Shown piece by piece: positions 44,972 through 54,252 of a stretch of 64,000 bases of DNA (positions are counted from its first letter, which is position 1; each line of letters begins with the position of its first letter). Location: the NCBI RefSeq assembly GCF_040225985.1, contig NZ_JBBPEU010000002.1:372001-436000 (forward strand). Reading direction: 5' to 3'. A program made the position numbers and the translations under genes. Source of the stretch: Shimia sp040225985. GTDB lineage: Bacteria; Pseudomonadota; Alphaproteobacteria; Rhodobacterales; Rhodobacteraceae. The notes below the pieces were generated by a model, which saw only the letters and a program-made list of their open reading frames with translations, was not told the origin of the DNA and ran no database searches.

Positions 44972-46270
44972 ATGCGCGCCTGGATTGCCCTGACGGGTCT
45001 GTTTTTTGCCCTGTTCTTTGCGCTGGTGCTGACCCTGTTGTTGCCGCCCAAGACGCTGGTCTTCGCTGCCGGGCCGGAAAGCGGAGCCTATGCCAAGGTC
45101 GCCAAGGACTATGCCCGCATCCTTGCGCGCGACGGCATCACCGTCGAGATCGTGCATACCGATGGATCCGCCGAAAACGCCGACCTTATCACCGAAGGGG
45201 CGGTCGACGTGGCGCTGATGCAGGCGGGGCTGCCGCTGAACGCCGATGTGGCCGAGGCGATTGGTGCCGTATTCTTTGAACCTATGCTGTTCCTGGCACC
45301 CAATCCGAACTCGGTGCCCAACAATGCCGTGTTGTGGCGCGACCTGCGCATTGCCAGTGGCCTGCCCGGATCGGGCACGGCCGTGGCCTTCCGCGACTTT
45401 CAACAGGCGATCGGGCTGGACCCGACGTTGAACACCCATGTGCCCCTTTCTTATGCCGACGCGATTTCCGCGCTCGAGGCGGGCGACATCGACCTTGGCG
45501 TCTTTGTCACCACCGTCGATGCGCCCTATCTGGCGCGCGCTTATACCTCTGAAAAGATCGCCTTTGTCGATCTCAGCTATGTCGAGACCATTTCGCGCCA
45601 TCTGGAATATGCCGATGTGGTCACCATCCCAAGCGGGGCCATTTCCCTGTCGCCCGTGCGCCCCTTCCGTGCGCAAAGCGCGCTTGCATTGCAGGGGCGG
45701 CTTGTGATCCGTCCGGACCTGCATCCGGCCTTGATCAACCGCCTGACCATGGCGGCCAAGGAGTTGCACGCCGCGCGCGACATCATCACCAACCGCGACT
45801 TTTTCCCGAATGTCGAGGGCGCGGGCATGGCCGTCAACAACGTCGCCCGCAACCTGATCCAGAACGGCCCCTCGGCGTGGCACAACCTTTTGCCCTATTG
45901 GATGGCGGCGCAGGTCAACCGCGCCCTGCTGCTGATCCTGCCGATCCTTCTGCTGGTCGTGCCGCTGTTGCGGTCGGTGCCCGCGCTTTATGCCTATTTC
46001 CGCGGTTGGCAGGTCTGGCAGCATTACCCGCAAATCCGCCAGATCGAGGAAGAGGTGAATAGCGAGACGGACTGGCAGGCGCTAGAACGTTTTGCCGCGA
46101 ATCTGGATGAAATCGACGACAAGATCGCCCAGTTGAAACTGCCGCCTGCCTATCGCCAGATTGCCTTTGACGCGCGGTTGCATATCGAGCTGATCGACAA
46201 GCGGATCAAGGAGTTACAAGCGCGCCTCAAGGACACAACGAGCGGCGCAAACGGGCCTTCAGCGACGTGA
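44972..46270 (+). CDS. Membrane-anchored TAXI-family solute-binding protein
   Basis: A 432-aa protein. An uncleaved N-terminal helix (residues 5-27) is followed by a TAXI-type periplasmic binding domain (FAAGPESGAYAKVAKDYARIL, VDVALMQAG, about residues 30-300). A second membrane helix (LLLILPILLLVVPLL, about 312-330) and a cytoplasmic helical tail with coiled-coil pattern (about 345-420) complete it. Ordinary TAXI proteins are free periplasmic receptors of TRAP transporters; here no TRAP permease is near, so a sensing or scaffold role is possible. ATG at 44972. Confidence 0.85.
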   Translation: MRAWIALTGLFFALFFALVLTLLLPPKTLVFAAGPESGAYAKVAKDYARILARDGITVEIVHTDGSAENADLITEGAVDVALMQAGLPLNADVAEAIGAVFFEPMLFLAPNPNSVPNNAVLWRDLRIASGLPGSGTAVAFRDFQQAIGLDPTLNTHVPLSYADAISALEAGDIDLGVFVTTVDAPYLARAYTSEKIAFVDLSYVETISRHLEYADVVTIPSGAISLSPVRPFRAQSALALQGRLVIRPDLHPALINRLTMAAKELHAARDIITNRDFFPNVEGAGMAVNNVARNLIQNGPSAWHNLLPYWMAAQVNRALLLILPILLLVVPLLRSVPALYAYFRGWQVWQHYPQIRQIEEEVNSETDWQALERFAANLDEIDDKIAQLKLPPAYRQIAFDARLHIELIDKRIKELQARLKDTTSGANGPSAT

Positions 46271-46596
46271 GAGCCATTTCTTGTGGCCCCTGCCCGGAAA
46301 AACTGTACGGATGCGACCTGCGGCCTCTTCGATTTGTGATCCTTTCGTGACATACTGTGCCAGACCCCGTAAGAGGGGCCAAAGACACGCCACACGGATT
46401 CGGAGCCACCCGCTTTGACCAGCCATCTGCCCAGACAGGACCAGGGACCCGATGCTTTCGGGGCGGTTGTTGTCAAGCAGGCCAATTCCATCTCCACCGC
46501 GTGTGACCAGCGACTGAACGCCCTACACAGGGTCCTTCTCGCGCCCCGACCTTCGACAGACATTCAGCAACGCTAACGTGGAATTGGAGCCATTCT
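46271..46596 (+). other. 326-nt region upstream of purF
   Basis: No gene supported. A minus-strand open frame through it lacks family resemblance and a ribosome site. Contains a small CCCC-GTAAGA-GGGG hairpin near 46365 and presumably the purF promoter and leader. No recognisable purine riboswitch or PurR box was seen. Confidence 0.5.
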
Positions 46597-48105
46597 ATGT
46601 GCGGCATCTTGGGGATCGCAAACCGGAACGAAGAGGTTTTTGCGGAGATTTATGACGGGTTGCTGATGCTTCAGCACCGCGGTCAGGACGCGTCGGGCAT
46701 CGTCACATATACCGGCGAAGTCTTCCGCGAACGCAAGGAAAACGGCCTGGTCAAGGACGTGTTCCAAGCCAGCGACGCAGAAACCCTGCGCGGGAACATG
46801 GGTATGGGCCACGTCCGGTATCCGACAGCCGGATCGCTCAGCGCCTCGGAGGCGCAGCCGTTTTTCGTAAACGCACCCTATGGCATTTATCTGGTCCATA
46901 ACGGCAACATCACCAACACCGAGGAACAGCGCCAGAAAGTCACCGCGAAATACTCGCGCCACCTGCGCACAACCTCGGATTCGGAAATCCTGCTGAACGT
47001 GCTGGCCGACAAGGTGTCGGACGCGATCAAGGTCAACGGCAACGCCGAACCGATCCGCAATATCTTTGCCGGGGTCAAGATGACCATGGAACGGGTGCAG
47101 GGTGCCTATTCCGTGATCTGCCTGATTGCTGGTGTGGGTATGCTGGCCTTCCGCGATCCGCATGGCATCCGCCCGTTGTCCGTCGCCGTGCGCGACTCCG
47201 ACGGCGCGGGCGACGACTATGCCTTTGCCTCGGAAGACGTGGCCTTTGCCATCAACGGGTTCAAGAAAATCCGCGACCTGAACCCCGGTGAGGCAATCCT
47301 TATCGACCTTGACGGCAACAAGCATGAATTCCAGGCGGTCGAGGGCGAACTGACCCCATGTATCTTTGAATATGTCTATCTGGCCCGTCCGGATTCGATG
47401 CTGGACGGCATTTCCGTCTACAAGACCCAGATGCGCATGGGCACGGCGCTGGCTAAACAGATCGAGGACTCTGGCCTCGAAATCGACCGGATCATTCCGG
47501 TCCCCGACAGTGCCCGTCCCGTCGCCCTTGAGGTGGCCAAGGCCACGGGCATCTCCTATCGCGAGGGGCTGGTCAAGAACCGCTATGTGGGTCGGACTTT
47601 CATCATGCCGGGTCAGTCCGAGCGCAAGAAATCGGTGCGCCGCAAGCTGAATGCCATTCCGCTGGAATTCGACGGGCTGAACGTGCTGCTGATCGACGAT
47701 TCGATCGTGCGTGGCAATACGATCAAGAAGATCGTCGAGATGTGTCGCGAGGCCGGCGCCAATAAGGTCTATATCGCCAGCGCGTCACCGCCTGTGAAAT
47801 ATCCCAACGTTTACGGCATCGACATGCCGACCAAACACGAGCTGATCGCCAGCGGCCGCACGATCGAGGAAATCCGCGAGGAACTTGGCGCGGACGCGCT
47901 GTTCTACCAGGACCTCGACGACCTGATCTGGGCCGCACAGGAAGGCAACCCAGACATCCAGAAATTCGATTGTTCCTGCTTCGACGGCAACTATGTCACC
48001 GGCTCGGTGAGCGAGGATTATCTGGATGCGCTCGAAAACTCGAACCGGGTCAGCGAAAAGATCAAGGACATGCCTGTCCCCGGTGCCTCGTGGAATGCGG
48101 CCTGA
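46597..48105 (+). CDS. purF: Amidophosphoribosyltransferase
   Basis: A 502-aa glutamine PRPP amidotransferase, first step of purine synthesis. The nucleophile Cys2 is in MCGILGIANRN, so no propeptide is needed. PRPP-binding loop VLLIDDSIVRGNTIKKI and the phosphoribosyltransferase domain occupy the C-terminal half; the GMGHVRYPTAGS segment is the glutaminase signature. GGAG lies 8 nt before the ATG. Separated from cvpA by three envelope genes. Confidence 0.97.
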   Translation: MCGILGIANRNEEVFAEIYDGLLMLQHRGQDASGIVTYTGEVFRERKENGLVKDVFQASDAETLRGNMGMGHVRYPTAGSLSASEAQPFFVNAPYGIYLVHNGNITNTEEQRQKVTAKYSRHLRTTSDSEILLNVLADKVSDAIKVNGNAEPIRNIFAGVKMTMERVQGAYSVICLIAGVGMLAFRDPHGIRPLSVAVRDSDGAGDDYAFASEDVAFAINGFKKIRDLNPGEAILIDLDGNKHEFQAVEGELTPCIFEYVYLARPDSMLDGISVYKTQMRMGTALAKQIEDSGLEIDRIIPVPDSARPVALEVAKATGISYREGLVKNRYVGRTFIMPGQSERKKSVRRKLNAIPLEFDGLNVLLIDDSIVRGNTIKKIVEMCREAGANKVYIASASPPVKYPNVYGIDMPTKHELIASGRTIEEIREELGADALFYQDLDDLIWAAQEGNPDIQKFDCSCFDGNYVTGSVSEDYLDALENSNRVSEKIKDMPVPGASWNAA

Positions 48106-48138
48106 GCAGACATCCAGGATCATCTGCGAGGCGGCGGG

Positions 48139-48708
48139 ATGAACCTTCTTGATCTCGACGCCCGTTGGCGACGCTTCAACGATCCGGACCGCGCCTGCCC
48201 CTGTTGCGGGCGGACCTTTTCCGGCATCTTCGATATCGGCTTTGACGAACCCGACAGTTGGCCGCACCCGCCCCTTGCCGAAACCGGCACGGATGACCTG
48301 AGTGTGGGCGAGGACCGCCTGACTGCCGATCTATGCCGCATCGACGGCGACCGTTTCATCCGCTGTGTTCTGCCCCTGCCCATCCGTGGCAGCGACGAGG
48401 TGTTCTTTTTCGGCGTCTGGGCGCGGGTCGGGGATGGTGTCTTCTTTGCCTATCTGGATGCGATCAATGGCACCGGTGCATCTTTTGACGGGGCCGAGGC
48501 ATGGATCATGAATGACCTGCCCCTGTTCGAAAGCGATGATCCCATTGCCGCCACCCTGTCCTCCGGCGACGCTGGCGCGCGCCCGGTCTTGTCGGTTCGA
48601 TCCGGCCCGTTGGCCGACGCCCAGAAGGACGGCATTTCTTTTGATCACCTGCTTGATATCTACGCGGCCTCTGGCACGGATATCCGCCCGCATCTGACCA
48701 CCGACTGA
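48139..48708 (+). CDS. DUF2199 domain protein
   Basis: A 189-aa soluble protein. N-terminal CPCCGRTF pair of cysteines and the following GFDEPDSW match DUF2199, whose function is unknown; the cysteines could hold zinc with residues later in the chain. 33 nt after purF, so probably read through from it. Rather acidic. No membrane segments. Confidence 0.75.
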   Translation: MNLLDLDARWRRFNDPDRACPCCGRTFSGIFDIGFDEPDSWPHPPLAETGTDDLSVGEDRLTADLCRIDGDRFIRCVLPLPIRGSDEVFFFGVWARVGDGVFFAYLDAINGTGASFDGAEAWIMNDLPLFESDDPIAATLSSGDAGARPVLSVRSGPLADAQKDGISFDHLLDIYAASGTDIRPHLTTD

Positions 48709-48849
48709 CGGCATGAGCCAACCTTTGCCGCGCTGCGGCAATTTTCTGCCGAGCCCCGTACGGCAGGGCCTTTTCAATCCCCAGCCCCCCTGTTAGCTGC
48801 CGCATCCGGCCCCATATGCAGGGCAACACCACTCACGGACCCTGAAAAC

Positions 48850-49104
48850 ATGACCAACAAGACCCCAGCCCGCGTCGCTGCGCAGGCCACGCAATCCGGC
48901 GTGCTGAAGAAAGGCACGCTGACCCTGATCGGCATCGCTGGCAGCACTACCGCGCCGCGCGCCCTGATCCTGACGCAGACCGGACGCGTTGTCACCGCCG
49001 AGCTTGGCAAACGCAGTTCGGTCGGCACCGTGGTCGGCATCAGCGAGGATACGGTGGTTCTCAAACGTGGGGGGCAGACCACTACGCTGAAGATGCCGGG
49101 CTAA
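48850..49104 (+). CDS. Small conserved protein of unknown function
   Basis: An 84-aa basic protein (MTNKTPARVAAQATQSGVLK...) with a compact beta-rich middle: LTLIGIAGSTTAPRALILTQTGRVVTAELGKRSSVGTVVGISEDTVVL. The short hydrophobic strands and the GxVVxAELG pattern suggest an SH3-like or OB-like barrel, comparable to PilP-like pilus proteins, but without a signal peptide. No strong ribosome site. Codon use is like its neighbours. Likely real because the reading frame is well filled and intergenic gaps fit. Confidence 0.6.
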   Translation: MTNKTPARVAAQATQSGVLKKGTLTLIGIAGSTTAPRALILTQTGRVVTAELGKRSSVGTVVGISEDTVVLKRGGQTTTLKMPG

Positions 49105-49170
49105 CCGCCGCCCCCGGAAATCCCGGCGCAAACCGTCTCGGGTCTTGACCTTCGCCGCGTTACGCCGCAC

Positions 49171-49827
49171 ATGGGCAGCATGACCCAGAAAATCGCTCTT
49201 GTTACCGGAGCCTCGCGCGGTCTTGGTGCCGCCATCGCCGAGGCCATCTCAAACGACTACCACGTTGTCGCCGTGGCCCGCACCACCGGTGCGCTGGAAG
49301 AACTCGACGACCGCATCCAGGCGCGGGGCGGCAGCGCGACGCTGGCCCCGATGGACATCACCAATGTGGATGCCATGGCGCAACTGTGCCGGTCGATTCA
49401 TGATCGCTGGGGCAAGATCGACCTTTGGGTCCATGCAGCCATTCATGGCGCGCCTCTGACACCGGCAGGCCATATCGATCAGAAAGACTGGGACAAGTCG
49501 GTCTCGATCAATGTCACGGCCACTGGCCAGTTGATCCCCTTTCTCACCCCGCTTCTGGGTGAAGAGGGCCACGCAGTGTTCTTTGCCGATGATGACAAGA
49601 CCGGCCAGAAATTCTTTGGCTCGTACGGTGCCACCAAGGCCGCGCAAACTGCGCTGGCACGCAGTTGGCAGGCCGAAACCGAAAACACTGGCCCCCGCGT
49701 TTCGATCCTTGCCCCCAAAGGCATGCCGACCGGCACCCGCGCGCGCTTTTTCCCGGGCGAGGACCGCGCCCCACTGGCGCACCCGCGCGACGAGGCCGCC
49801 CGCCTTCTGGCCGAACTGAACCTCTAG
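49171..49827 (+). CDS. Short-chain dehydrogenase/reductase, YciK-like
   Basis: A 218-aa SDR. NAD(P) motif TGASRGLGAAIAEA and the YxxxK pair in SYGATKAAQTAL are present. The usual NNAG segment reads HAAIHGA, and no Ser stands 13 residues before the Tyr (FFADDDKTG instead), so catalysis may differ. The ATG at 49171 or the one at 49180 may start it; neither has a ribosome site. 122 nt before surE. Substrate unknown. Confidence 0.85.
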   Translation: MGSMTQKIALVTGASRGLGAAIAEAISNDYHVVAVARTTGALEELDDRIQARGGSATLAPMDITNVDAMAQLCRSIHDRWGKIDLWVHAAIHGAPLTPAGHIDQKDWDKSVSINVTATGQLIPFLTPLLGEEGHAVFFADDDKTGQKFFGSYGATKAAQTALARSWQAETENTGPRVSILAPKGMPTGTRARFFPGEDRAPLAHPRDEAARLLAELNL

Positions 49828-49948
49828 GCCCCAAAAAACCGCAGATGCCGCCCCGAATGGCCGCATGACGCAGATCCGCACCATGCCAGTGCTTGCCCCG
49901 CGCCCTTCGCTCGCTTAGACAGAAACGAACGAGCATCAGGGGGCAGGC

Positions 49949-50731
49949 ATGCGCATTCTCATCACCAATGACGACGGCATCAACGCACCGGGCCTTGCGG
50001 TGCTGCAAGATATCGCGACCGAGATCGCGGGCCCCGACGGCGAGGTCTGGACAGTGGCCCCTGCCTTTGAACAGTCCGGTGTCGCGCATTGCATCAGCTA
50101 TACCCACCCGACCATGATCGCCAAGATGGGCGAGCGCCGCTATGCCGCCGAAGGCAGCCCGGCCGATTGCGTGCTGGCGGGTCTGCATGACGTGATGAAA
50201 GACACCCCGCCCGATCTGGTTCTTTCGGGCGTCAACCGGGGCAACAACTCGGCCGAGAACGCGCTCTATTCGGGCACGCTGGGCGGCGCGATGGAGGCCG
50301 CGTTGCAGGGGGTGCCGGCTATTGCCTTGTCGCAATATCTTGGGCCGGAAAACTATACGATCGAAAACCCGTTCGAGGCAGCCGCCCAACACGGCGCGGA
50401 CGTAATCCGCAAGGTTCTGGCCGCCGCACCGGCCCAGCAAGCGGATTACAGGTTGTTCTACAATATCAACTTCCCGCCCAAGCTGGCCGCGAATGTCAAA
50501 GGCGTGCGTGTCACCACGCAAGGCTTCCGCCCCGGCACCTGTTTCAGCGTCGAGCCGCACAGTTCGCCCTCGGGGCGCCGGTTCCTGTGGATCAAGGGCG
50601 GCGACCAGCAGGTGCAGACCGCGCCGGGCACCGACGCGGCGGCCAATCTGGACGGCTATATCTCGGTCACGCCAATGCGCGCCGACCTGACCGCCCATGA
50701 CGCGCTGGACCATCTGAAAGCGATCGAATGA
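49949..50731 (+). CDS. surE: 5'/3'-nucleotidase SurE
   Basis: A 260-aa metal-dependent nucleotidase. N-terminal RILITNDDGINAPG (DD metal ligands), the SGVNRGNNSAENALYSGTLGGAMEA core and FYNINFP are present. It dephosphorylates nucleoside monophosphates, with a role in stationary-phase survival. Starts after CAGGGGGCAGG; its end overlaps pcm by 4 nt. Confidence 0.96.
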   Translation: MRILITNDDGINAPGLAVLQDIATEIAGPDGEVWTVAPAFEQSGVAHCISYTHPTMIAKMGERRYAAEGSPADCVLAGLHDVMKDTPPDLVLSGVNRGNNSAENALYSGTLGGAMEAALQGVPAIALSQYLGPENYTIENPFEAAAQHGADVIRKVLAAAPAQQADYRLFYNINFPPKLAANVKGVRVTTQGFRPGTCFSVEPHSSPSGRRFLWIKGGDQQVQTAPGTDAAANLDGYISVTPMRADLTAHDALDHLKAIE

Positions 50732-51378
50732 CCGAAGACTCCATTGCCGAACGCAAGATGCAATTCCTATTCGCCCTGCGCAGCAAGGGCGTGACGGATA
50801 TGCGTGTGCTGACGGCCATGGAAAAGATCGACCGGGGCCTGTTCGTGCGTGGCCTGTTCGCCGAGCGCGCTTATGAGGACACCCCCCTGCCCATCGCCTG
50901 CGGGCAGACCATTTCCCAGCCGTCAGTGGTGGGGTTGATGACACAGGCGCTGGACATCCAGCCGCGTGACAAGGTGCTCGAAGTGGGCACCGGCAGCGGC
51001 TATCAGGCCGCCATCCTCAGCCTGCTGGCGCGCCGGGTCTATACGGTGGACCGCCACAAGCGGCTGGTGCGCGAAGCACGTCAGGTGTTCGAGGCGCTAG
51101 ACCTTGCCAATATCACCGCGTTCACCGCCGATGGCAGTTTCGGCCTGCCGGAACAGGCGCCGTTTGATCGCATCATCGTGACCGCCGCCGCCGAAGACCC
51201 GCCGGGGCCCCTCTTGGCGCAACTCAAGATCGGCGGTATCATGGTGGTACCTGTTGGCCAGTCCGACACGGTGCAAAGCATGATCCGCGTGCGGCGCACG
51301 GAACAGGGGTTCGATTATGACGAGTTGCGCCCCGTGCGGTTTGTTCCGCTGGTCGAAGGGCTTGCGCCGGACAGTTGA
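50728..51378 (+). CDS. pcm: Protein-L-isoaspartate O-methyltransferase
   Basis: A 216-aa repair methyltransferase. PLPIACGQTISQPSVVGLMTQAL is the substrate loop, VLEVGTGSGYQAAILSLLA the SAM site and FDRIIVTAAAEDPP the following motif. It restores damaged aspartyl residues. Order surE-pcm-nlpD is the same as in enterobacteria. Confidence 0.96.
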   Translation: MTEDSIAERKMQFLFALRSKGVTDMRVLTAMEKIDRGLFVRGLFAERAYEDTPLPIACGQTISQPSVVGLMTQALDIQPRDKVLEVGTGSGYQAAILSLLARRVYTVDRHKRLVREARQVFEALDLANITAFTADGSFGLPEQAPFDRIIVTAAAEDPPGPLLAQLKIGGIMVVPVGQSDTVQSMIRVRRTEQGFDYDELRPVRFVPLVEGLAPDS

Positions 51379-51482
51379 ACCGGTAGAACACCAAAAAGAG
51401 GCCCAAAGGCCCGATACCCTGGTTAAAGAGTAAACACAGCGCACCGCGTTTTCGGATCGCACCGCGTATTGAGGACATCGAG

Positions 51483-52709
51483 ATGGACACATCCCCGCGT
51501 TTTCCCCTTCGCATGGCCATGGCTGGCCTGACCCTTGGCCTTGTGGCGGCCTGCGAAGACGGTCTGGACATGGATATGCGTGGCACCTTCGGCGCCGGGC
51601 TTGACACCACCGCCGCGGCCCAGGCGGCCACGGCAGAACGCCCCCGCCCCGATCAGCGCGGAATCATTTCCTATCCCAACTATCAGGTCGCCGTGGCACG
51701 CCGGGGTGACAGCCTGAACGATGTGGCCACGCGGATCGGCATGCCGGTGGGCGATCTGGCCAAGTATAACGGTTTGAAACCGGACGACACCTTGCGCCAG
51801 GGCGAGATCATCGCCCTGCCCTATCGCGTGGCGGAACCCTCGGCGGCTACCGGTGGTGCGGGCGTCGTGACGGCCCCGTCCAACGTGGATATCGAGTCGC
51901 TGGCCAACAGCGCCATCAACAATGCCGGGGCCCAGCAGGTCCAGACCGAACCGCTGCAACCCGCGCCCAAGGATGCACCCAAGGGGGAAACCGGTCTCGA
52001 ACCGATCCGCCACAAGGTCCAGCGCGGCGAAACCGCCTTTACCATCTCGCGTCTCTATGACGTATCCGTGCGGTCGCTGGCCGAATGGAACGGACTCGAC
52101 AGCAGCTTTACCATCCGCGAAAACCAGATCCTGCTGATCCCGCCAAAGGCAGCGCCAAGCGCGGGTCAATCCGCCTCGGCCAGCGGGACGGGTGCGGCGA
52201 CGGCCGCAGCTGCGGGGGCGACCGCTGCCGTGGTGACCAAACCCGGACAGGGGAGTGCAACGCCCACACCGCCCAGTTCGACCAAACCCATGCCCAAGAT
52301 CGACGACAAACCCGTCACACCGCCGCCTGCCCCCGACCTGGGTGCGACCCAGACCAAGGCGGGCGGCAAGATGGGCTATCCCGTAGATGGCAAGATCATC
52401 CGTCCCTATTCCAAGGGCAAGAATAACGGCATCGACATCGCGGCCCCAGCCGGCACCGCCGTCAAGGCCGCCGCCGATGGCAAGGTCGCCGCGATCACCA
52501 CGGATGCGGACAACATCCAGATCCTCGTGCTGCGCCATGCCGACAACCTGATGACGGTCTATTACAATGTCGATGGCGTAAAGGTGGCCAAGGGGGCCAG
52601 CGTCAAGCGCGGCCAGGGCATCGCAGAGGTGCCGGCCAAGGAAAGCTTTGTGCATTTCGAAGTGCGCAAGGGGTTCGATTCCGTCGACCCGACGCCTTAC
52701 CTCAAATAA
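51483..52709 (+). CDS. nlpD: NlpD-like LysM/degenerate M23 lipoprotein
   Basis: A 408-aa envelope protein. An N-terminal lipobox (LGLVAACED) indicates a lipoprotein. Two LysM domains (about residues 65-120 and 178-225), a Pro/Ala/Thr linker, then a LytM (M23) domain from about 295. The catalytic zinc ligands are lost: NNGIDIAAP has Asn for the first His, and FVHFEVRKG has lost the first His of HxH. Such domains activate amidases in cell separation (NlpD/EnvC type). Follows pcm by 104 nt. ATG 51483 or 51513. Confidence 0.88.
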   Translation: MDTSPRFPLRMAMAGLTLGLVAACEDGLDMDMRGTFGAGLDTTAAAQAATAERPRPDQRGIISYPNYQVAVARRGDSLNDVATRIGMPVGDLAKYNGLKPDDTLRQGEIIALPYRVAEPSAATGGAGVVTAPSNVDIESLANSAINNAGAQQVQTEPLQPAPKDAPKGETGLEPIRHKVQRGETAFTISRLYDVSVRSLAEWNGLDSSFTIRENQILLIPPKAAPSAGQSASASGTGAATAAAAGATAAVVTKPGQGSATPTPPSSTKPMPKIDDKPVTPPPAPDLGATQTKAGGKMGYPVDGKIIRPYSKGKNNGIDIAAPAGTAVKAAADGKVAAITTDADNIQILVLRHADNLMTVYYNVDGVKVAKGASVKRGQGIAEVPAKESFVHFEVRKGFDSVDPTPYLK

Positions 52710-52715
52710 ACGAAA

Positions 52716-52766
52716 ACGGGGGGCCAGCCCCCCGTACCCCCCGAGGTATTTTTCCCAAGAAAAAGA
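52716..52766 (+). terminator. Hairpin plus recurring 3' element after nlpD
   Basis: ACGGGGGG-CCAG-CCCCCCGT (52716-52735) then CGAGGTATTTTTCCCAAGAA (from 52742). Third copy of the recurring intergenic element, placed between convergent genes. Confidence 0.6.
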
Positions 52767-52784
52767 GCGGTGTCGGGATCTGGC

Positions 52785-53627
52785 TCAGACCAGTGGGATA
52801 CCCTTGCGCCCCGCCAGATCGGTGAAGAACTGCCACGCTACGCGTCCCGAGCGCGCCCCGCGTGTGGCCTGCCATTCGATGGCCTCGGCATAAAGGGTTT
52901 CGTCTGCGATCTCGACCCCGTAGGCCGCACAATAGCCGCGGATCATTTCGAGATATTCATCCTGCGAACAGGGGTGGAAGCCCAGCCAAAGCCCGAACCG
53001 ATCGGAAAGCGAGACCTTTTCCTCGACTGCCTCGGAGGGGTTGATGGCGCTGGAACGTTCGTTCTCGATCATGTCGCGCGGCATCAGGTGGCGCCGGTTC
53101 GATGTGGCATAAAAGACCACATTGTCTGGCCGCCCCTCGATACCGCCATCCAGAACTGCCTTGAGCGACTTATAATGCTGGTCATCATGGCTGAAGGACA
53201 GGTCATCACAGAACAGCAGGAAACGTTCCTTGCGACCCCGCAACAGGTTCAGAAGTCGTGCGACGCTGGGCAGGTCTTCACGTTGCAGTTCGACGATCTT
53301 GAGGCCCAGGCCCTGACGCAGGACTTCGGCATGCACGGCCTTGACCAGAGACGACTTGCCCATGCCGCGCGCGCCCCAAAGCAGCGCGTTATTGGCGGGC
53401 AGACCACGGGCGAACTGGAGCGTGTTTTCAAGCAGCGTATCCCGCGAGCGGTTCACCCCGACCAGCAGGGACAGATCCACGCGGTTGACGCGGATGACCG
53501 GTTCAAGCCGGTCGGGCGTCACATGCCAGACAAAGGCGTCGGCCTGCGCGAAATCTGGCGCGGCACAGGGCGCCGGAGACATGCGTTCAAGAGCATCGGC
53601 GATGCGGATCAGGGCGTCTTTGTCCAT
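52785..53627 (-). CDS. DUF815 family AAA+ ATPase
   Basis: A 280-aa ATPase. Walker A WGARGMGKSSLV, Walker B FLLFCDDLSFS, sensor VVFYATSNRRHLMPRDM and the DUF815 C-terminal part (RFGLWLGFHPCSQDEYLEMIRGYC). ATG at 53627 has GGAG 9 nt upstream; the start 12 nt earlier lacks a site. Usually near tat/surE genes in Rhodobacterales. Role unknown; a chaperone-like ATPase is likely. Confidence 0.9.
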   Translation of the reverse strand: MDKDALIRIADALERMSPAPCAAPDFAQADAFVWHVTPDRLEPVIRVNRVDLSLLVGVNRSRDTLLENTLQFARGLPANNALLWGARGMGKSSLVKAVHAEVLRQGLGLKIVELQREDLPSVARLLNLLRGRKERFLLFCDDLSFSHDDQHYKSLKAVLDGGIEGRPDNVVFYATSNRRHLMPRDMIENERSSAINPSEAVEEKVSLSDRFGLWLGFHPCSQDEYLEMIRGYCAAYGVEIADETLYAEAIEWQATRGARSGRVAWQFFTDLAGRKGIPLV

Positions 53628-53761
53628 CGGGGGCTCCATTCATTTCCGTTCCGCTTCAAACCAGTTTTCCCGCGCCTCGGCAAGAGACAGGATAACCGCT
53701 TGACCTTCCGGGCGCGGAATGACCTAGGATGGGCGAGCAACGCAGCAAACCAGGAGGTCCC

Positions 53762-54199
53762 ATGCCCAAACTGATCCCTGCCCTTCTTCTGCCCGCCGTA
53801 TTGGCCACGGCCGTGCTGGCACATGACGGGGTGACCAACCCCGCCGTGATGGACCGGATGAACAACATGAGCCGTCTCGGGGACGAGATGAAGATCCTGA
53901 GCCAGATGGCCAAAGGCCAAACCGCGTTTGATGCAGAAACGGCCGACGCGGCCGTTCAGCGCATCGCCGCTGAATCACGGCGTTCGGTGCCGCTGTTCAC
54001 GGCGCCCGAGACCGACCCGAAATCCGAAGCCTTGCCGGCGATCTGGACCGATTTCGCGGATTTCTCGTCAAAGGCGCGCGCGCTGACGCAGGCTGCACAA
54101 AACACGGCGGACACGATCACGACGGCGTCGGATCTGGGGCCGGCCCTTGCAAGGCTGGGCACCACCTGCAAAGCCTGTCACGACCGATATCGCAAATGA
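53762..54199 (+). CDS. Cytochrome c'-type periplasmic protein
   Basis: A 145-aa exported cytochrome. Signal peptide residues 1-20 (MPKLIPALLLPAVLATAVLA). A single haem site CKACHDRYRK stands at the extreme C terminus, the layout of four-helix cytochromes c'. Helix 1 contains MDRMNNMSRLGDEMKIL. AGGAGG precedes the ATG. It may bind NO or shuttle electrons; the family does both. Ends in a shared terminator with tatC. Confidence 0.9.
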   Translation: MPKLIPALLLPAVLATAVLAHDGVTNPAVMDRMNNMSRLGDEMKILSQMAKGQTAFDAETADAAVQRIAAESRRSVPLFTAPETDPKSEALPAIWTDFADFSSKARALTQAAQNTADTITTASDLGPALARLGTTCKACHDRYRK

Positions 54200-54200
54200 A

Positions 54201-54227
54201 AAACGCGCCCTGACAGGGGGCGCGTTT
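54201..54227. terminator. Bidirectional terminator
   Basis: AAACGCGCCC (54201-54210) and GGGCGCGTTT (54218-54227), a 10-bp stem with 7-nt loop, between the convergent cytochrome and tatC genes. Confidence 0.85.
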
Positions 54228-54252
54228 CTATATTCGGGAAAGTAGCAAACCG

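Noticed and set aside
46150..46563. Minus-strand frame in the purF upstream gap
   Set aside because: No ribosome site, no family resemblance, and it overlaps the TAXI gene 3' end.
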